Assembly: GCA_020072815.1 (NCBI GenBank)
Contig: JAIQGE010000017.1
Coordinates: 1-64,000 of the forward strand
Direction of reading: 5' to 3'
Source: Terriglobia bacterium
GTDB lineage: Bacteria; Acidobacteriota; Terriglobia; Terriglobales; Acidobacteriaceae
DNA length: 64,000 nucleotides
Made by a program: the position numbers and the translations under genes. The notes beneath the pieces are model-generated. The model searched no databases, had not been told where the DNA came from, and worked only from the letters and a program-made list of their open reading frames with translations. This document shows positions 52,849 to 61,753 of this stretch, piece after piece. Numbering within the stretch: position 1 is the first letter of the stretch; every line of letters starts with the position of its first letter.

Positions 52849-53900
52849 AAGTTGGAATTCTTACCGGCGGCGGCGATTGCCCCGGACTCAACGCGGTGAT
52901 CCGCGCGGTAGTCCGCAAGGGTGTGTTTCACTATGACGACGAATTCGTCGGATTCAAAGAAGGCTGGCGCGGCGTGCTGGAGGACCTGACGCAGCCTCTG
53001 GACCTGAACGCCGTGGCCGGCATCCTGCCGCGCGGCGGCACCATTCTCCGCACCTCGCGCACCAACCCGGCGAAGAAAGAAGGCGGCCTGCAGGCCTGCA
53101 TCGCAAATCTGAAGAAGAACAAGATTGACGCGCTGATCGCCATCGGCGGCGATGACACGCAATCGGTCTCGCAAAAGCTTTTCGATCTCGGCGTGAAAAT
53201 GGTTGCCGTGCCCAAGACGATTGACAATGACGTGGGCGGCACGGAAGTTTGTTTCGGTTTTGACACCGCCGTCAGTATCGCCACCGAGGCCATTGATCGC
53301 GTGCACACCACTGCGGAGGCCCACAACCGCGTCATCATGGTAGAGGTGATGGGACGCAACTCCGGCTGGATCGCCATCTACAGCGGCATTGCCGGCGGCG
53401 CGGACGTGATCCTGATTCCCGAGCGGCCATTTGACATTGACGAAGTGTCGGAAATCCTCAAGCGCCGCCATGCGCGCGGACGCTACTTCAGCATTGTCGT
53501 GGTGGCGGAAGGCTGCAAGCCCACCAGCGCGTCCGGTCTGGTCACGGAAAGCGACAAAATGGATGAGTTCGGCCACGTGCGCCTGGGCGGGATCGGCAAC
53601 GTGCTGGCTCGCGAGATTGAGAAGCGCACCGGCTTTGAGACGCGCGCCGTGGTCCTGGGCCACACCCAGCGCGGCGGTTCGCCCACAGCGTTTGACCGCA
53701 TGCTGGCCACGCGATACGGCATCGGAGCCATTGACCTGGTCCATCGCGGCGAGTTCGGGGCCATGGTGGCCATGCAAAACAACAAGATCACTTCCGTGCG
53801 CATCGCCGACGCCATTTCTAAAACCCGCTTTGTCAGCCAGGAGTTTATTAACGCCGCCCTCAGCCTGCATGACAAGCAGGAAGAGGCGATGCACCCATAG
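52845..53900 (+). CDS. pfkA: 6-phosphofructokinase, probably pyrophosphate-dependent
   Basis: 351 residues. ATG overlaps the previous stop (ATGA, 52845-52848). Family motifs: GGGDCPGLNAVIR, IGGDDT (100-105), PKTIDND (123-129), EVMGRNSGWIA and GHTQRGGSPTAFDR. Position 104 is Asp and position 124 is Lys; in ATP-dependent enzymes of E. coli type both are Gly, and Asp104 with Lys124 is the signature of PPi-dependent phosphofructokinases. The reaction would therefore be reversible conversion of fructose 6-phosphate with PPi. It is flanked by two membrane glycosyltransferase-like genes. Confidence 0.95.
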   Translation: MKVGILTGGGDCPGLNAVIRAVVRKGVFHYDDEFVGFKEGWRGVLEDLTQPLDLNAVAGILPRGGTILRTSRTNPAKKEGGLQACIANLKKNKIDALIAIGGDDTQSVSQKLFDLGVKMVAVPKTIDNDVGGTEVCFGFDTAVSIATEAIDRVHTTAEAHNRVIMVEVMGRNSGWIAIYSGIAGGADVILIPERPFDIDEVSEILKRRHARGRYFSIVVVAEGCKPTSASGLVTESDKMDEFGHVRLGGIGNVLAREIEKRTGFETRAVVLGHTQRGGSPTAFDRMLATRYGIGAIDLVHRGEFGAMVAMQNNKITSVRIADAISKTRFVSQEFINAALSLHDKQEEAMHP

Positions 53901-53920
53901 TTTAAAATCAGGCCGTAGAC

Positions 53921-55555
53921 ATGGCACAAGTCTCCGCCAAGGCGGCAAGGAAAAAAATCAAAACTCCCGCGCCCGCTGCGGCTTCCGCCACGGAAGCGCG
54001 CCCCAGCGTTGTGCCGCAACGACGTTTTTCATGGCCCAACGCTTGGTGGTGGATGGGAGCAGGACTTCTGCTGGCCGCCGCCGCATTGCGCCTCTACGAC
54101 TTGAGCGCCAAAGTCATGCACCACGACGAAGGCGTGAACGGCGTTTTCACCTCCACGCTGTTCCACCAGGGCGGCTACAAATACAATCCAGACAATTTCC
54201 ACGGCCCCAGCTTGTATTACGCCGCGCTGCTCACCACCAGCATCAACAGCTTCTTTTACGGGCGTGAGGGACTGAGCACGTTTGCCGTCCGCTTGGTTCC
54301 GGCCATCTTCGGCATCGGCGTGGTCTGGCTGCTGCTCTGCCTGCGCCGCCAGTTGGGGACATCCGGCGCCCTTTCCGCCGCCGCCATCGCCGCCGTCTCG
54401 GCCGGCATGGTTTTCTTTTCGCGATATTTCATCCACGAAATCATGTTTGTATTTTTCACCCTAGCTATCATCGTGGCCTGGCTCAGATATCGCGAGACGT
54501 CGCAACCGCGCCACTTCATCCTGGCGTCGGCCTCCGCCGCGCTGCTGTGCGCGACCAAGGAAACCTGGATCATCACCGCGGCCGTACTCCTGCTGGCGAT
54601 TCCCTGCACCGTGGTCTACCTGGGTCTGCGCGGAAATCCTGACAAAGGCGCTGACGCGGACAAGAAAAATCGCGGGGAACTCGCGCCGCAGAACGCGAAA
54701 TTGTTTCCCGCGTGGAGCCAGCGTCGCTTGTACTTGACGGCAGCGATAGTCTTTGTCGCCGTATGGGTGCTGCTCTATTCCTCGTTCTTCATGAATTTTC
54801 CCAAGGGCGTGGAAGATTCCATTAGCACCTTCAGGACGTGGTTCCACACCGGGCAGCAGAGAGACCACATGCATCCGTGGTCTACATATTTCACCTGGAT
54901 GTGGCTGGAAGATGGTCCCATCCTGGTCCTGGGGGCGATTGGCGTGGTAGTGGCGCTGTTTCGGGCGACCAATCGCTTCGCTGTCTTCACCGCATTTTGG
55001 GCGATGGGAATTCTCGCGGCATATTCGCTGGTTCCGTACAAGACTCCCTGGCTGGCGTTAAGCATCCTGCTACCGCTGATCATTGTGGCAGGCTACGCGC
55101 TCGGCCAATGCTCTCGCGGATGGCAGCGCGCCGCAGCCATGATGGCGCTGGCCGCGTCCTGCGGCTGGTCCGCTTACCAGGCGATTGACCTCAGCTTCTT
55201 TTCCTATGACGATGATGTGCGGCATCCTTATGTTTATGCCCACACCAAGCGCGACTTCCTCGGATTGGTGGACGACGTGGAGTCAATCGCCGCGCACACG
55301 CGCCAAGGCAAGCAGATTGGCATCACCATCATGGCGCCGGAGCATTGGCCGCTCCCCTGGTATCTGCGCGACTATCCCAACGCCGGCTACTGGGGCCAAG
55401 TGGTCACCAACAACGTGCAGCCCATCATCATTGCTTATGACACGCAGATCGCCGAAGTCAACCGCCTCTTCGGCGACAAATACCGAATCATCAGCAGCCA
55501 CTACCTGCGCGGCAACCAATTGGTCCTTTATCTGCGCAACGACTTGCAACCCTAG
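53921..55555 (+). CDS. Agl23/TIGR03663-type membrane glycosyltransferase-like protein
   Basis: 544 residues. Lys/Ala-rich cytoplasmic start, then about 11 helices; the first outside loop has the acidic motif VMHHDEGVNG, and PDNFHGPSLYY follows. I recognise this pattern as the TIGR03663 (flippase activity-associated) family, related to GT-C and ArnT enzymes. The C-terminal soluble end contains MAPEHWPLPWYLRDYP. It starts 20 bases after pfkA and belongs to the same operon. Sugar and acceptor unknown. Confidence 0.85.
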   Translation: MAQVSAKAARKKIKTPAPAAASATEARPSVVPQRRFSWPNAWWWMGAGLLLAAAALRLYDLSAKVMHHDEGVNGVFTSTLFHQGGYKYNPDNFHGPSLYYAALLTTSINSFFYGREGLSTFAVRLVPAIFGIGVVWLLLCLRRQLGTSGALSAAAIAAVSAGMVFFSRYFIHEIMFVFFTLAIIVAWLRYRETSQPRHFILASASAALLCATKETWIITAAVLLLAIPCTVVYLGLRGNPDKGADADKKNRGELAPQNAKLFPAWSQRRLYLTAAIVFVAVWVLLYSSFFMNFPKGVEDSISTFRTWFHTGQQRDHMHPWSTYFTWMWLEDGPILVLGAIGVVVALFRATNRFAVFTAFWAMGILAAYSLVPYKTPWLALSILLPLIIVAGYALGQCSRGWQRAAAMMALAASCGWSAYQAIDLSFFSYDDDVRHPYVYAHTKRDFLGLVDDVESIAAHTRQGKQIGITIMAPEHWPLPWYLRDYPNAGYWGQVVTNNVQPIIIAYDTQIAEVNRLFGDKYRIISSHYLRGNQLVLYLRNDLQP

Positions 55556-55602
55556 CTTTTGTTCGCCAGTTTTTGTTGATGACGAAAGACTTGAGGAGAG
55601 AG

Positions 55603-56286
55603 ATGGCCCAGGAATCGTTCAGCCAAGAAACATTTGCCGCCGTTGACCAATATTATGCCGACCTGCTGGTCAAAGCCGGTCCCGCGCTGGACGCCGCGCT
55701 CCAAAGCAGTGACGCTGCCGGTCTTCCGTCCATCAACGTTTCGCCTAACGCCGGCAAGCTGCTCTTCCTGTTGGCGCGACTGATGGGAGCCCGCCGCATT
55801 CTGGAGCTGGGCACGCTCGGCGGTTACAGCACTATCTGGATGGCCCGCGCTCTTCCCGCGGACGGACGCCTGATCACTCTTGAATTCGACGCCAAGCATG
55901 CCGAAGTTGCCCGCGCCAACATCGCCCGCGCCGGACTCGCCCATCTGATCGAGATACGGATGGGACGCGCCCTGGACACGCTGCCGCAGCTTGCCGCCGA
56001 CGGCAGCGGCCCGTTTGACCTGATCTTTATTGATGCCGACAAAGCGAGCTACCCGGACTACTTCACCTGGGCTCTGAAACTCTCGCGCCGCGGCACGCTG
56101 ATCATCGCTGACAACGTGGTGCGCAAAGGCGCAGTGGCCGATCCCAACACCACTGATGCCAACGTGATGGGCGTGCGCCGGATGAATGAGTTGATCGCCG
56201 CGGAGCCGCGCGTGACGGCCACCGCCATGCAGACCGTCGGCGTGAAGGGCTATGACGGTCTGGCCTTCGCCCTGGTGGTCGGCTAG
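55603..56286 (+). CDS. Class I SAM-dependent O-methyltransferase
   Basis: 227 residues from ATG 55603, preceded by GAGGAGAG; upstream in-frame starts lack such a site. SAM-binding motif LELGTLGGYSTIWMA (about 75-90), acidic LEFDAKHAEVARANI, and the metal-site region FIDADKASYPDYF, characteristic of the caffeoyl-CoA/catechol O-methyltransferase type that needs a divalent cation. Substrate unknown. It lies 47 bases after the Agl23-like gene and 58 before the ADOP permease. Confidence 0.92.
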   Translation: MAQESFSQETFAAVDQYYADLLVKAGPALDAALQSSDAAGLPSINVSPNAGKLLFLLARLMGARRILELGTLGGYSTIWMARALPADGRLITLEFDAKHAEVARANIARAGLAHLIEIRMGRALDTLPQLAADGSGPFDLIFIDADKASYPDYFTWALKLSRRGTLIIADNVVRKGAVADPNTTDANVMGVRRMNELIAAEPRVTATAMQTVGVKGYDGLAFALVVG

Positions 56287-56344
56287 CCGCCGCCAAACAT
56301 CGCCCCGCGACAAAAGCGAATTTCACGCGTCTATAATCCTTGCC

Positions 56345-58774
56345 ATGTCTTCCCTGGTCCAGAACCTGCGCTTCGGCGCGCGCATGCTGCTCAAGAATCC
56401 GGGATTCAGCCTGGCCGCTATTGTCACGCTGGCGCTGGGGATGGGCGGCAACACCGCCATATTCACCATCACCAGCGCGCTCATGTTCAGGCCGCTGCCG
56501 TATGCCAGTCCTCAGCAACTGGTCGCACTGGACGCGCGGGACAAAGCGCAGAACAGCCGCTGCTGCACCCTGGGCTGGACAGACCTGATTCGCGAGCACA
56601 ACCAATCTTTTTCCGGCTTTGCCGTGGCCGCCCTGGACGGCTTCAACCTCAGCGGCCGGGGCGAACCGCGGCAGGTCGCCGCCGGACGCGTCTCGCCGGA
56701 GTTCTTTGAGGTTCTGGGCGTGAAGCCGGAACTGGGCCGCGCCTTTCTTCCTGACGAAGGCCAGCCCGCGGGAAAACCGGTGGTGATGATCAGCAATGAA
56801 CTCTGGCACAGCCAGTTTGGCGCGGACCGCAACGTCGTTGGCCAGACGGTGACGCTCGATTCCACCGCGTACACCGTGGTGGGCGTGCTGCCCGCCGGCA
56901 TACATTATCCGTTTCTTGGCCCGGCGGACGTGTGGACGCCGCGCTACTTCGAGCATTCCTTGTTCACGCCGCAGCGTCTGCGCCAGGGGGTTGGCTACCT
57001 GAGCGCGGTCGCCCGGCTGCGGCCCGGCGTCTCGCGCGAAAAAGCGCTGGCGGAGATGCAGGTGCTGCACCAGCAATACCGCAAAGAAAATCCCGCGGCC
57101 CCGGACGCTGATCCAGGCATCGCGCCATCGGTCAGCAACCTGCAAGACTCCCTGGTCGCCAATCTGCGCTTGACCCTGTTGCTGCTGTCGGTTGCGGTGG
57201 GCGTGGTGTTGTTGATCGCGTGCGCCAACGTGGCCAGCCTGTTGCTCTCGCGCGCGCTGGCCCGCAAAAGAGAAATTGCGGTGCGCACGGCGCTGGGCGC
57301 GCAACGCGCAGCGCTCATCTTTCAACTGCTTACCGAAAACGTCCTGCTGGCGTTCGTCGGAGGGGCGCTGGGCCTGGGCCTGAGTTGGGCGGCCACCAGG
57401 TATCTGTCGTCGCTCAGCCAGAACAATCTTCCCCAGGGCATCCCCATCACCATGGACGCACGCGTCCTGCTCTTCACTCTGGGGCTCTCGGTCTTCACCG
57501 GGCTGGCCTTTGGCATTTTCCCCGCGCTGCAACTCTCGCGCACCAACGTGAATGAAACGCTGCGCGATGAGGGACGCGGTTCCACCGGCAGCCATCATCG
57601 GGTGCAGCTCCGCGGCGCGCTGGTGGCAGGCCAGGTGGCGCTGTCTTTGCTGCTGATGATCAGCGCCGGTCTGCTGGTGCGCAGCTTTTCCCGGCTGCTG
57701 CGCGTGGATCCGGGATTTGATCCGCAAAACGTGCTGACCATGAACGTTTCTCTTCCCACGGTGAAATACGCGGACACGCAAAAGCAGATCGCGTTCTTTG
57801 ACGATTTGCTGCGCCGTGTGTCGGCGCTGCCCGGCGTGCGCTCCGCCGCAATCTCCGCCGCGCTCCCGCTCAACCCCATTCGCATCACGCCCATTCTTGC
57901 TGAAGGACAGCCGGAAGTGCCTCTGGGCGAGCGGCCCTTCACCATCATTGAAGCCGTCAGTCCATCGTGGTTCCGGACCATGAGCGTGCCGCTGCGCACC
58001 GGACGCCAGTTCACTGACGTTGACAACGCCGAGGCGCCCAAGGTCCTCGTCGTCAATGACGCGCTGGCGCGCCGCTACTGGCCGCATGAGAATCCAATCG
58101 GCAAACACATCGCCCTGGGCCGGCTGGCTCCCTCGGAAGTGGTGGGCGTGGTGGCTGACGTGAAGAACCGCGGCCTGGCGCAAGAAGCCCAGCCGCAGAT
58201 TTACCTGCCGTTCCCGCAGCTCCCCTGGCGCAACATGAATCTGCTGGTGCGCTCCGCGGTTGCTCCCCGCAGCCTGGTCTCCGCAGTGCGCGGGCAAATT
58301 GCCGCCGTGGACGCCGATCAGCCGGTCGCCAACATTCTCACCGTGGACGACCTGATGGATGGCTCGCGCGCGCGGCCTCGCTCCATCATGCTGCTGCTGG
58401 GACTTTTTTCCGCAGTCGCGCTGGTGCTGGCGATCGTCGGCATCTATGGCGTGCTGGCGTACTCGGTGGCGCAACGCCGGCAGGAACTCGGCATTCGCCT
58501 GGCGCTGGGCGCGGAGAAGTCTGACATCTTCCGGCTGGTTGTGGGTCAAGGACTCTTGCTGACGCTCATCGGCATCAGCATTGGCCTGGTCACGGCGCTC
58601 ATTCTTTCCTGGGCGATGTCCGGGTTGCTGTCGGAACATCTATATAACGTCAGCGCCCGCGACCTGGCAACGTTCTCGCTGGCGCCCCTGGCGTTCCTGG
58701 CGATCGCCGTTCTGGCCAGCTACCTCCCCGCACGCCGAGCGACCAAAGTGGATCCGACCGAGGCGCTGCGGTAA
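56345..58774 (+). CDS. ADOP-type MacB/FtsX permease, intact
   Basis: 809 residues from ATG 56345 (MSSLVQNLRFGARML). Two MacB_PCD periplasmic domains and two FtsX permease domains in tandem (helices about 20-40, 280-300, 330-350, 380-400, then 680-700, 735-755 and 770-790). It ends with YLPARRATKVDPTEALR, the conserved ADOP terminus also present in the frameshifted gene at 10906. These fused permeases have no dedicated ATPase in the window. They may export small molecules or peptides or act on lipoproteins; the true role is not known. Confidence 0.92.
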   Translation: MSSLVQNLRFGARMLLKNPGFSLAAIVTLALGMGGNTAIFTITSALMFRPLPYASPQQLVALDARDKAQNSRCCTLGWTDLIREHNQSFSGFAVAALDGFNLSGRGEPRQVAAGRVSPEFFEVLGVKPELGRAFLPDEGQPAGKPVVMISNELWHSQFGADRNVVGQTVTLDSTAYTVVGVLPAGIHYPFLGPADVWTPRYFEHSLFTPQRLRQGVGYLSAVARLRPGVSREKALAEMQVLHQQYRKENPAAPDADPGIAPSVSNLQDSLVANLRLTLLLLSVAVGVVLLIACANVASLLLSRALARKREIAVRTALGAQRAALIFQLLTENVLLAFVGGALGLGLSWAATRYLSSLSQNNLPQGIPITMDARVLLFTLGLSVFTGLAFGIFPALQLSRTNVNETLRDEGRGSTGSHHRVQLRGALVAGQVALSLLLMISAGLLVRSFSRLLRVDPGFDPQNVLTMNVSLPTVKYADTQKQIAFFDDLLRRVSALPGVRSAAISAALPLNPIRITPILAEGQPEVPLGERPFTIIEAVSPSWFRTMSVPLRTGRQFTDVDNAEAPKVLVVNDALARRYWPHENPIGKHIALGRLAPSEVVGVVADVKNRGLAQEAQPQIYLPFPQLPWRNMNLLVRSAVAPRSLVSAVRGQIAAVDADQPVANILTVDDLMDGSRARPRSIMLLLGLFSAVALVLAIVGIYGVLAYSVAQRRQELGIRLALGAEKSDIFRLVVGQGLLLTLIGISIGLVTALILSWAMSGLLSEHLYNVSARDLATFSLAPLAFLAIAVLASYLPARRATKVDPTEALR

Positions 58775-58779
58775 GAAAG

Positions 58780-58809
58780 CACCTAGCTACTAGCACCTAG
58801 CAATTAGCC
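58780..58809 (+). repeat. TAGCACC/TAGCTAC repeat, copy 2
   Basis: CACCTAGCTACTAGCACCTA and following units, just after the ADOP stop. Confidence 0.8.
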
Positions 58810-58868
58810 AAACCACTGAAGACAAAAAGCGTGAAAATTACCAGACTGTCTGGCACTAAGCGTTGCGA

Positions 58869-58913
58869 AGCTAGCGGCTAGTTGCTAGCTGCTAGGTGCT
58901 AGCTGCTAGTTGC
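58869..58913 (+). repeat. CTAGCTGCTAG repeat, copy 3
   Basis: Six to seven degenerate CTAG(C/T)(T/G)GCTAG units, on the opposite strand to the copy at 47397. They overlap the last codons (LAAST) and stop (58894-58892) of the enolase-superfamily gene. Confidence 0.85.
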
Positions 58914-60007
58914 TTCTTCCTCACCGTCAGTTTCTCAATCAGATCTGTTCTGATCTTGAAACCGCGCCCTGCGCCTTGCGGCAGCGGGATATATCCCTGG
59001 GCGGAGATCTCAACCTCAGGTTCAATGATGTCTTCTTTCCAGTAGCGCTTGGACGCTGAGACGTCGCCCGGCAAGCTGAAATTCGCCAGCGTCGAAAGCG
59101 CGATGTTGTGCGAGCGTCCAATGCCCGACTCCAGCATGCCTCCGCACCAGACGGGAAGCCCCGCGGTTTGGGCCGCGTTGTGCACGGCGATGGCTTCGGT
59201 GAATCCGCCCACGCGGCCGACTTTCACGTTGATGATCCGGCACGCGCCCAGTTCAGCGGCGGCCTGCGCGTCGCGGCGGCCGTGGATGGCTTCGTCCAGA
59301 CAGATGGCCGTCTGGAGCTGCTTCTGCAGCTTCGCGTGAAAATAGAAATCGTCATGCCACAGCGGCTGCTCAATCATCAGCAGGTTGAAGCGGTCAAAAG
59401 TCTTGAGATGCTCACTCTGGTCCAGCGTATACGCTGAGTTGGCGTCGCAGCTCAGCACGATGTCCGGCCAGCGCGCGCGAATTTTCTCGAAGACTTCCAC
59501 GTCCCAGCCGGGTTTGCATTTAACTTTGATCCGGCGGTAGCCCGCGCTCAGTTCGGTGGCGATCTTTTCAAGAAGCTGCTCGTGTGAATTCTGTATGCCG
59601 ATGGATACGCCGCATGCCAGCTCCGTGCGCGTACCGCCCAGCAACTTCCATAGGGGGACTTGCTTCTGCTGCGCTTCCGCGTCCCAAACGGCATTTTCCA
59701 CCGCACACTTGGCCATGCGATGTCCGCGGATCTTGCCGGTCAGCGCGGGCACGTCAGCGCCGCGTTCAACGTTTTTGCCCAGCAACGCCGGCGCCAGGTA
59801 GCGTTCGGTGGCGTACCAGGCCGTGTCCACGGATTCTTCGCTGTAAAACGGGTCCTCGCCGGCCACGCATTCGCCCCAGCCTTCCGCGCCGTCGGTGTGC
59901 AGCGTGACCAAAAGGATGCGGCGCTCCGTGGTGCGGCCGAAACTGGTTTCAAAAAAGTGCACCAGCGGCATGTGGATCTCGCGCAGGGTAACGGCTTCAA
60001 TCTTCAT
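58892..60007 (-). CDS. Enolase-superfamily N-succinylamino acid racemase/o-succinylbenzoate synthase-like
   Basis: 371 residues. Catalytic lysines and metal ligands are visible: KVKCKPG (Lys pair about 160), SCDANSAYT (Asp), LIEQPL (Glu), CLDEAIHG (Asp) and NVKVGRVGG (second catalytic Lys). The family includes OSBS and NSAR activities. The next upstream gene encodes a GNAT of the type that accompanies NSAR, so a racemase in N-succinyl amino acid conversion is the best guess, with OSBS for menaquinone as the alternative. The C-terminal LAAST and stop derive from the intergenic repeat at 58869-58913. Confidence 0.85.
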   Translation of the reverse strand: MKIEAVTLREIHMPLVHFFETSFGRTTERRILLVTLHTDGAEGWGECVAGEDPFYSEESVDTAWYATERYLAPALLGKNVERGADVPALTGKIRGHRMAKCAVENAVWDAEAQQKQVPLWKLLGGTRTELACGVSIGIQNSHEQLLEKIATELSAGYRRIKVKCKPGWDVEVFEKIRARWPDIVLSCDANSAYTLDQSEHLKTFDRFNLLMIEQPLWHDDFYFHAKLQKQLQTAICLDEAIHGRRDAQAAAELGACRIINVKVGRVGGFTEAIAVHNAAQTAGLPVWCGGMLESGIGRSHNIALSTLANFSLPGDVSASKRYWKEDIIEPEVEISAQGYIPLPQGAGRGFKIRTDLIEKLTVRKKQLAAST

Positions 60008-60044
60008 TCCATGCCCTCCTGGGGGCCTAGGCTAACGCATCTTC

Positions 60045-60836
60045 TTATTCGGATGAAGACGCGTAGGACCAGCGCTCATCCCAGCGTCCCAGCAAAAAAG
60101 CGCCGTTGCCTTCGGCATCGCGCTCATAGCCCAGCGCTGCCAGGCCTTCGCGGAAGGCGGCCAGAAATTGTTCACGATTGCGTTTCTGCACATCCGCGGC
60201 CTTGGGCCGGTTGTCCTCGGACGACTTCCACGCGTAAATCTGCGCCGGCACGTTGATCTTTTTCTCGACGGCGAATTTTGGCGGCTCGCCCTTCTCCAGA
60301 AGGTTCACCACGCGCTTGGACTTCAACCACCATTCGGCGACCAAGCGGTCCGTGGGCAACCCGCCCTGCAGCGGCGACGACGAGTATCCGTAATGGTTCA
60401 CGCTGTAGCGCCGCGCGATGGCCCCCAGCCGCACCATGTTCAGGTGAGCGTTCTTGATTTCCAGCGGATCAAAGGTCCACTCCAGCAGCTCAAAGCCTTG
60501 CGCGATGGCGTCATCGCGCTGGACCAGCTTGAGCTTGCGCCCCAGGCCGTAATTGCGCCAGCTCTCGCGCACCGCCAGCATGTGGGAGTGCAGGTAAGCT
60601 TGGCCGGCGCGCGTGCCGGGGATGGAAAACGCAAAGCCCACCAGTTCGCCGCCGTCAAACGCGCCAATGATCTGGCCGCCAATCTTCTGGCTGACCACGA
60701 ACATGCGCAGGGGAATCAGGTCAACGTCGTCAAAGTTCCAGACTTCTTTTTGCAGGGCAACGCAAGCCTTAAATTCGGCGATAGTGCTGCACTTGCGAAT
60801 GGTGATGCGATCAGCGGCGGTCGCGGTGGTGGTCAC
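60045..60836 (-). CDS. GNAT-family acyltransferase, NSAR-associated type
   Basis: 263 residues. N-terminal GNAT core with VGFAFSIPGT, HSHMLAVRESWRNYGLGRKL (CoA loop) and FELLEWTFDPLEIKNAHLN, followed by an extended C-terminal half typical of the COG3375-type family. In Geobacillus-like pathways a GNAT succinylates D-amino acids, NSAR racemises them and a hydrolase releases the L form. Its start overlaps the mazG stop (ATGA, 60836-60833) and the racemase follows 37 bases on. A desuccinylase gene is not in the window. Confidence 0.88.
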   Translation of the reverse strand: MTTTATAADRITIRKCSTIAEFKACVALQKEVWNFDDVDLIPLRMFVVSQKIGGQIIGAFDGGELVGFAFSIPGTRAGQAYLHSHMLAVRESWRNYGLGRKLKLVQRDDAIAQGFELLEWTFDPLEIKNAHLNMVRLGAIARRYSVNHYGYSSSPLQGGLPTDRLVAEWWLKSKRVVNLLEKGEPPKFAVEKKINVPAQIYAWKSSEDNRPKAADVQKRNREQFLAAFREGLAALGYERDAEGNGAFLLGRWDERWSYASSSE

Positions 60837-61753
60837 GGGCGGTCCTCAAAAGTTTTGGCTCGTTGCCACAGGCTTTCCATCTCGTCCAGCGTGGCGCTTT
60901 CCAGCGTCTTGCCTTGACTGGTTAGTTGTTCCTCCAGCCAGCCGAAGCGCCGCCGGAATTTTCGGTTGGTCTTGCGCAAGGCCGATTCGGAGTCCACGGA
61001 CAGCCGCCGCGCCAGGTTCACCAGCACAAAAAACAAGTCGCCTAGCTCGTCTTCCAGCCGCGCATGCAACTCGTCCGGGATTTTCTCTTTGCTCCCAGGC
61101 CGCAGCGCGCCGGCCGTGGCCTGGGTAATGTGCTCTTGCAACTCGCGCGTCTCTTCCTCCAGTTTATCGAACAGCCCGGCAAGTTCCGGCCAGTCAAAGC
61201 CCACGTGGGCCGCTTTGGAACTAATCTTATGCGCCTCCATCAGCGCCGGCATTTTGCGGGAGACGCCGTCCAGCAACGCTTCCCTCTCGTGCGGCTCTCC
61301 GTCGCCCTGCACACGCGCTTTTTTTTCTTCCGCTTTGATGGCTTCCCAATTCTTGAGGACCTGCTGCGAGTCTTCTGCCTTCACGTCACCAAAGACGTGC
61401 GGGTGTCTGGCGATCAACTTGTTGCTGAGCGCATCGAGAACGTGATCAATATTGAACCGTCCTTCTTCCTGCGCCATTTCCGAGTAGAAGAGCACTTGCA
61501 GGAGCAAGTCGCCCAACTCTTGCGGCAGCTCTTGCCAGTCGCGGTTGTCAATGGCTTCAATCACTTCATACGTTTCCTCTAAGGTGTAACGCTTAATGGT
61601 GTCGAAGGTCTGCTCGCGGTCCCAGGGACAACCGCCGGGCGCGCGCAAGCGGGCCATGATGGCAACCGCTCTCTCGAATTTTTCTCCGGTGGACACGAAA
61701 TCAATGCTATCATTGCCCAACTTTCCGGACCCTCTGAAAGACACGACGCCCAT
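60833..61753 (-). CDS. mazG: Nucleoside triphosphate pyrophosphohydrolase
   Basis: 306 residues from ATG 61753, preceded by AAAGGA. MazG signature IMARLRAPGGCPWDREQT, ELGDLLLQVLFYSEM and the second-domain LEDELGDLFFVLVNLARR give the two-domain form with EExxE and ExxD metal ligands. It hydrolyses aberrant NTPs. Its start shares the CATG at 61751-61754 with the ATG of the diguanylate cyclase on the other strand, so at least one of the two may start downstream. The first 15 residues (GVVSFRGSGKLGNDS) are not conserved. Confidence 0.92.
   Translation of the reverse strand: MGVVSFRGSGKLGNDSIDFVSTGEKFERAVAIMARLRAPGGCPWDREQTFDTIKRYTLEETYEVIEAIDNRDWQELPQELGDLLLQVLFYSEMAQEEGRFNIDHVLDALSNKLIARHPHVFGDVKAEDSQQVLKNWEAIKAEEKKARVQGDGEPHEREALLDGVSRKMPALMEAHKISSKAAHVGFDWPELAGLFDKLEEETRELQEHITQATAGALRPGSKEKIPDELHARLEDELGDLFFVLVNLARRLSVDSESALRKTNRKFRRRFGWLEEQLTSQGKTLESATLDEMESLWQRAKTFEDRP

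Noticed and set aside
56102-58639. An 845-residue open frame antisense to the ADOP permease
   Set aside because: GC-rich DNA gives long antisense frames. It has no family motif, is dense in Arg, Gln and His, and lies wholly over a recognisable gene.
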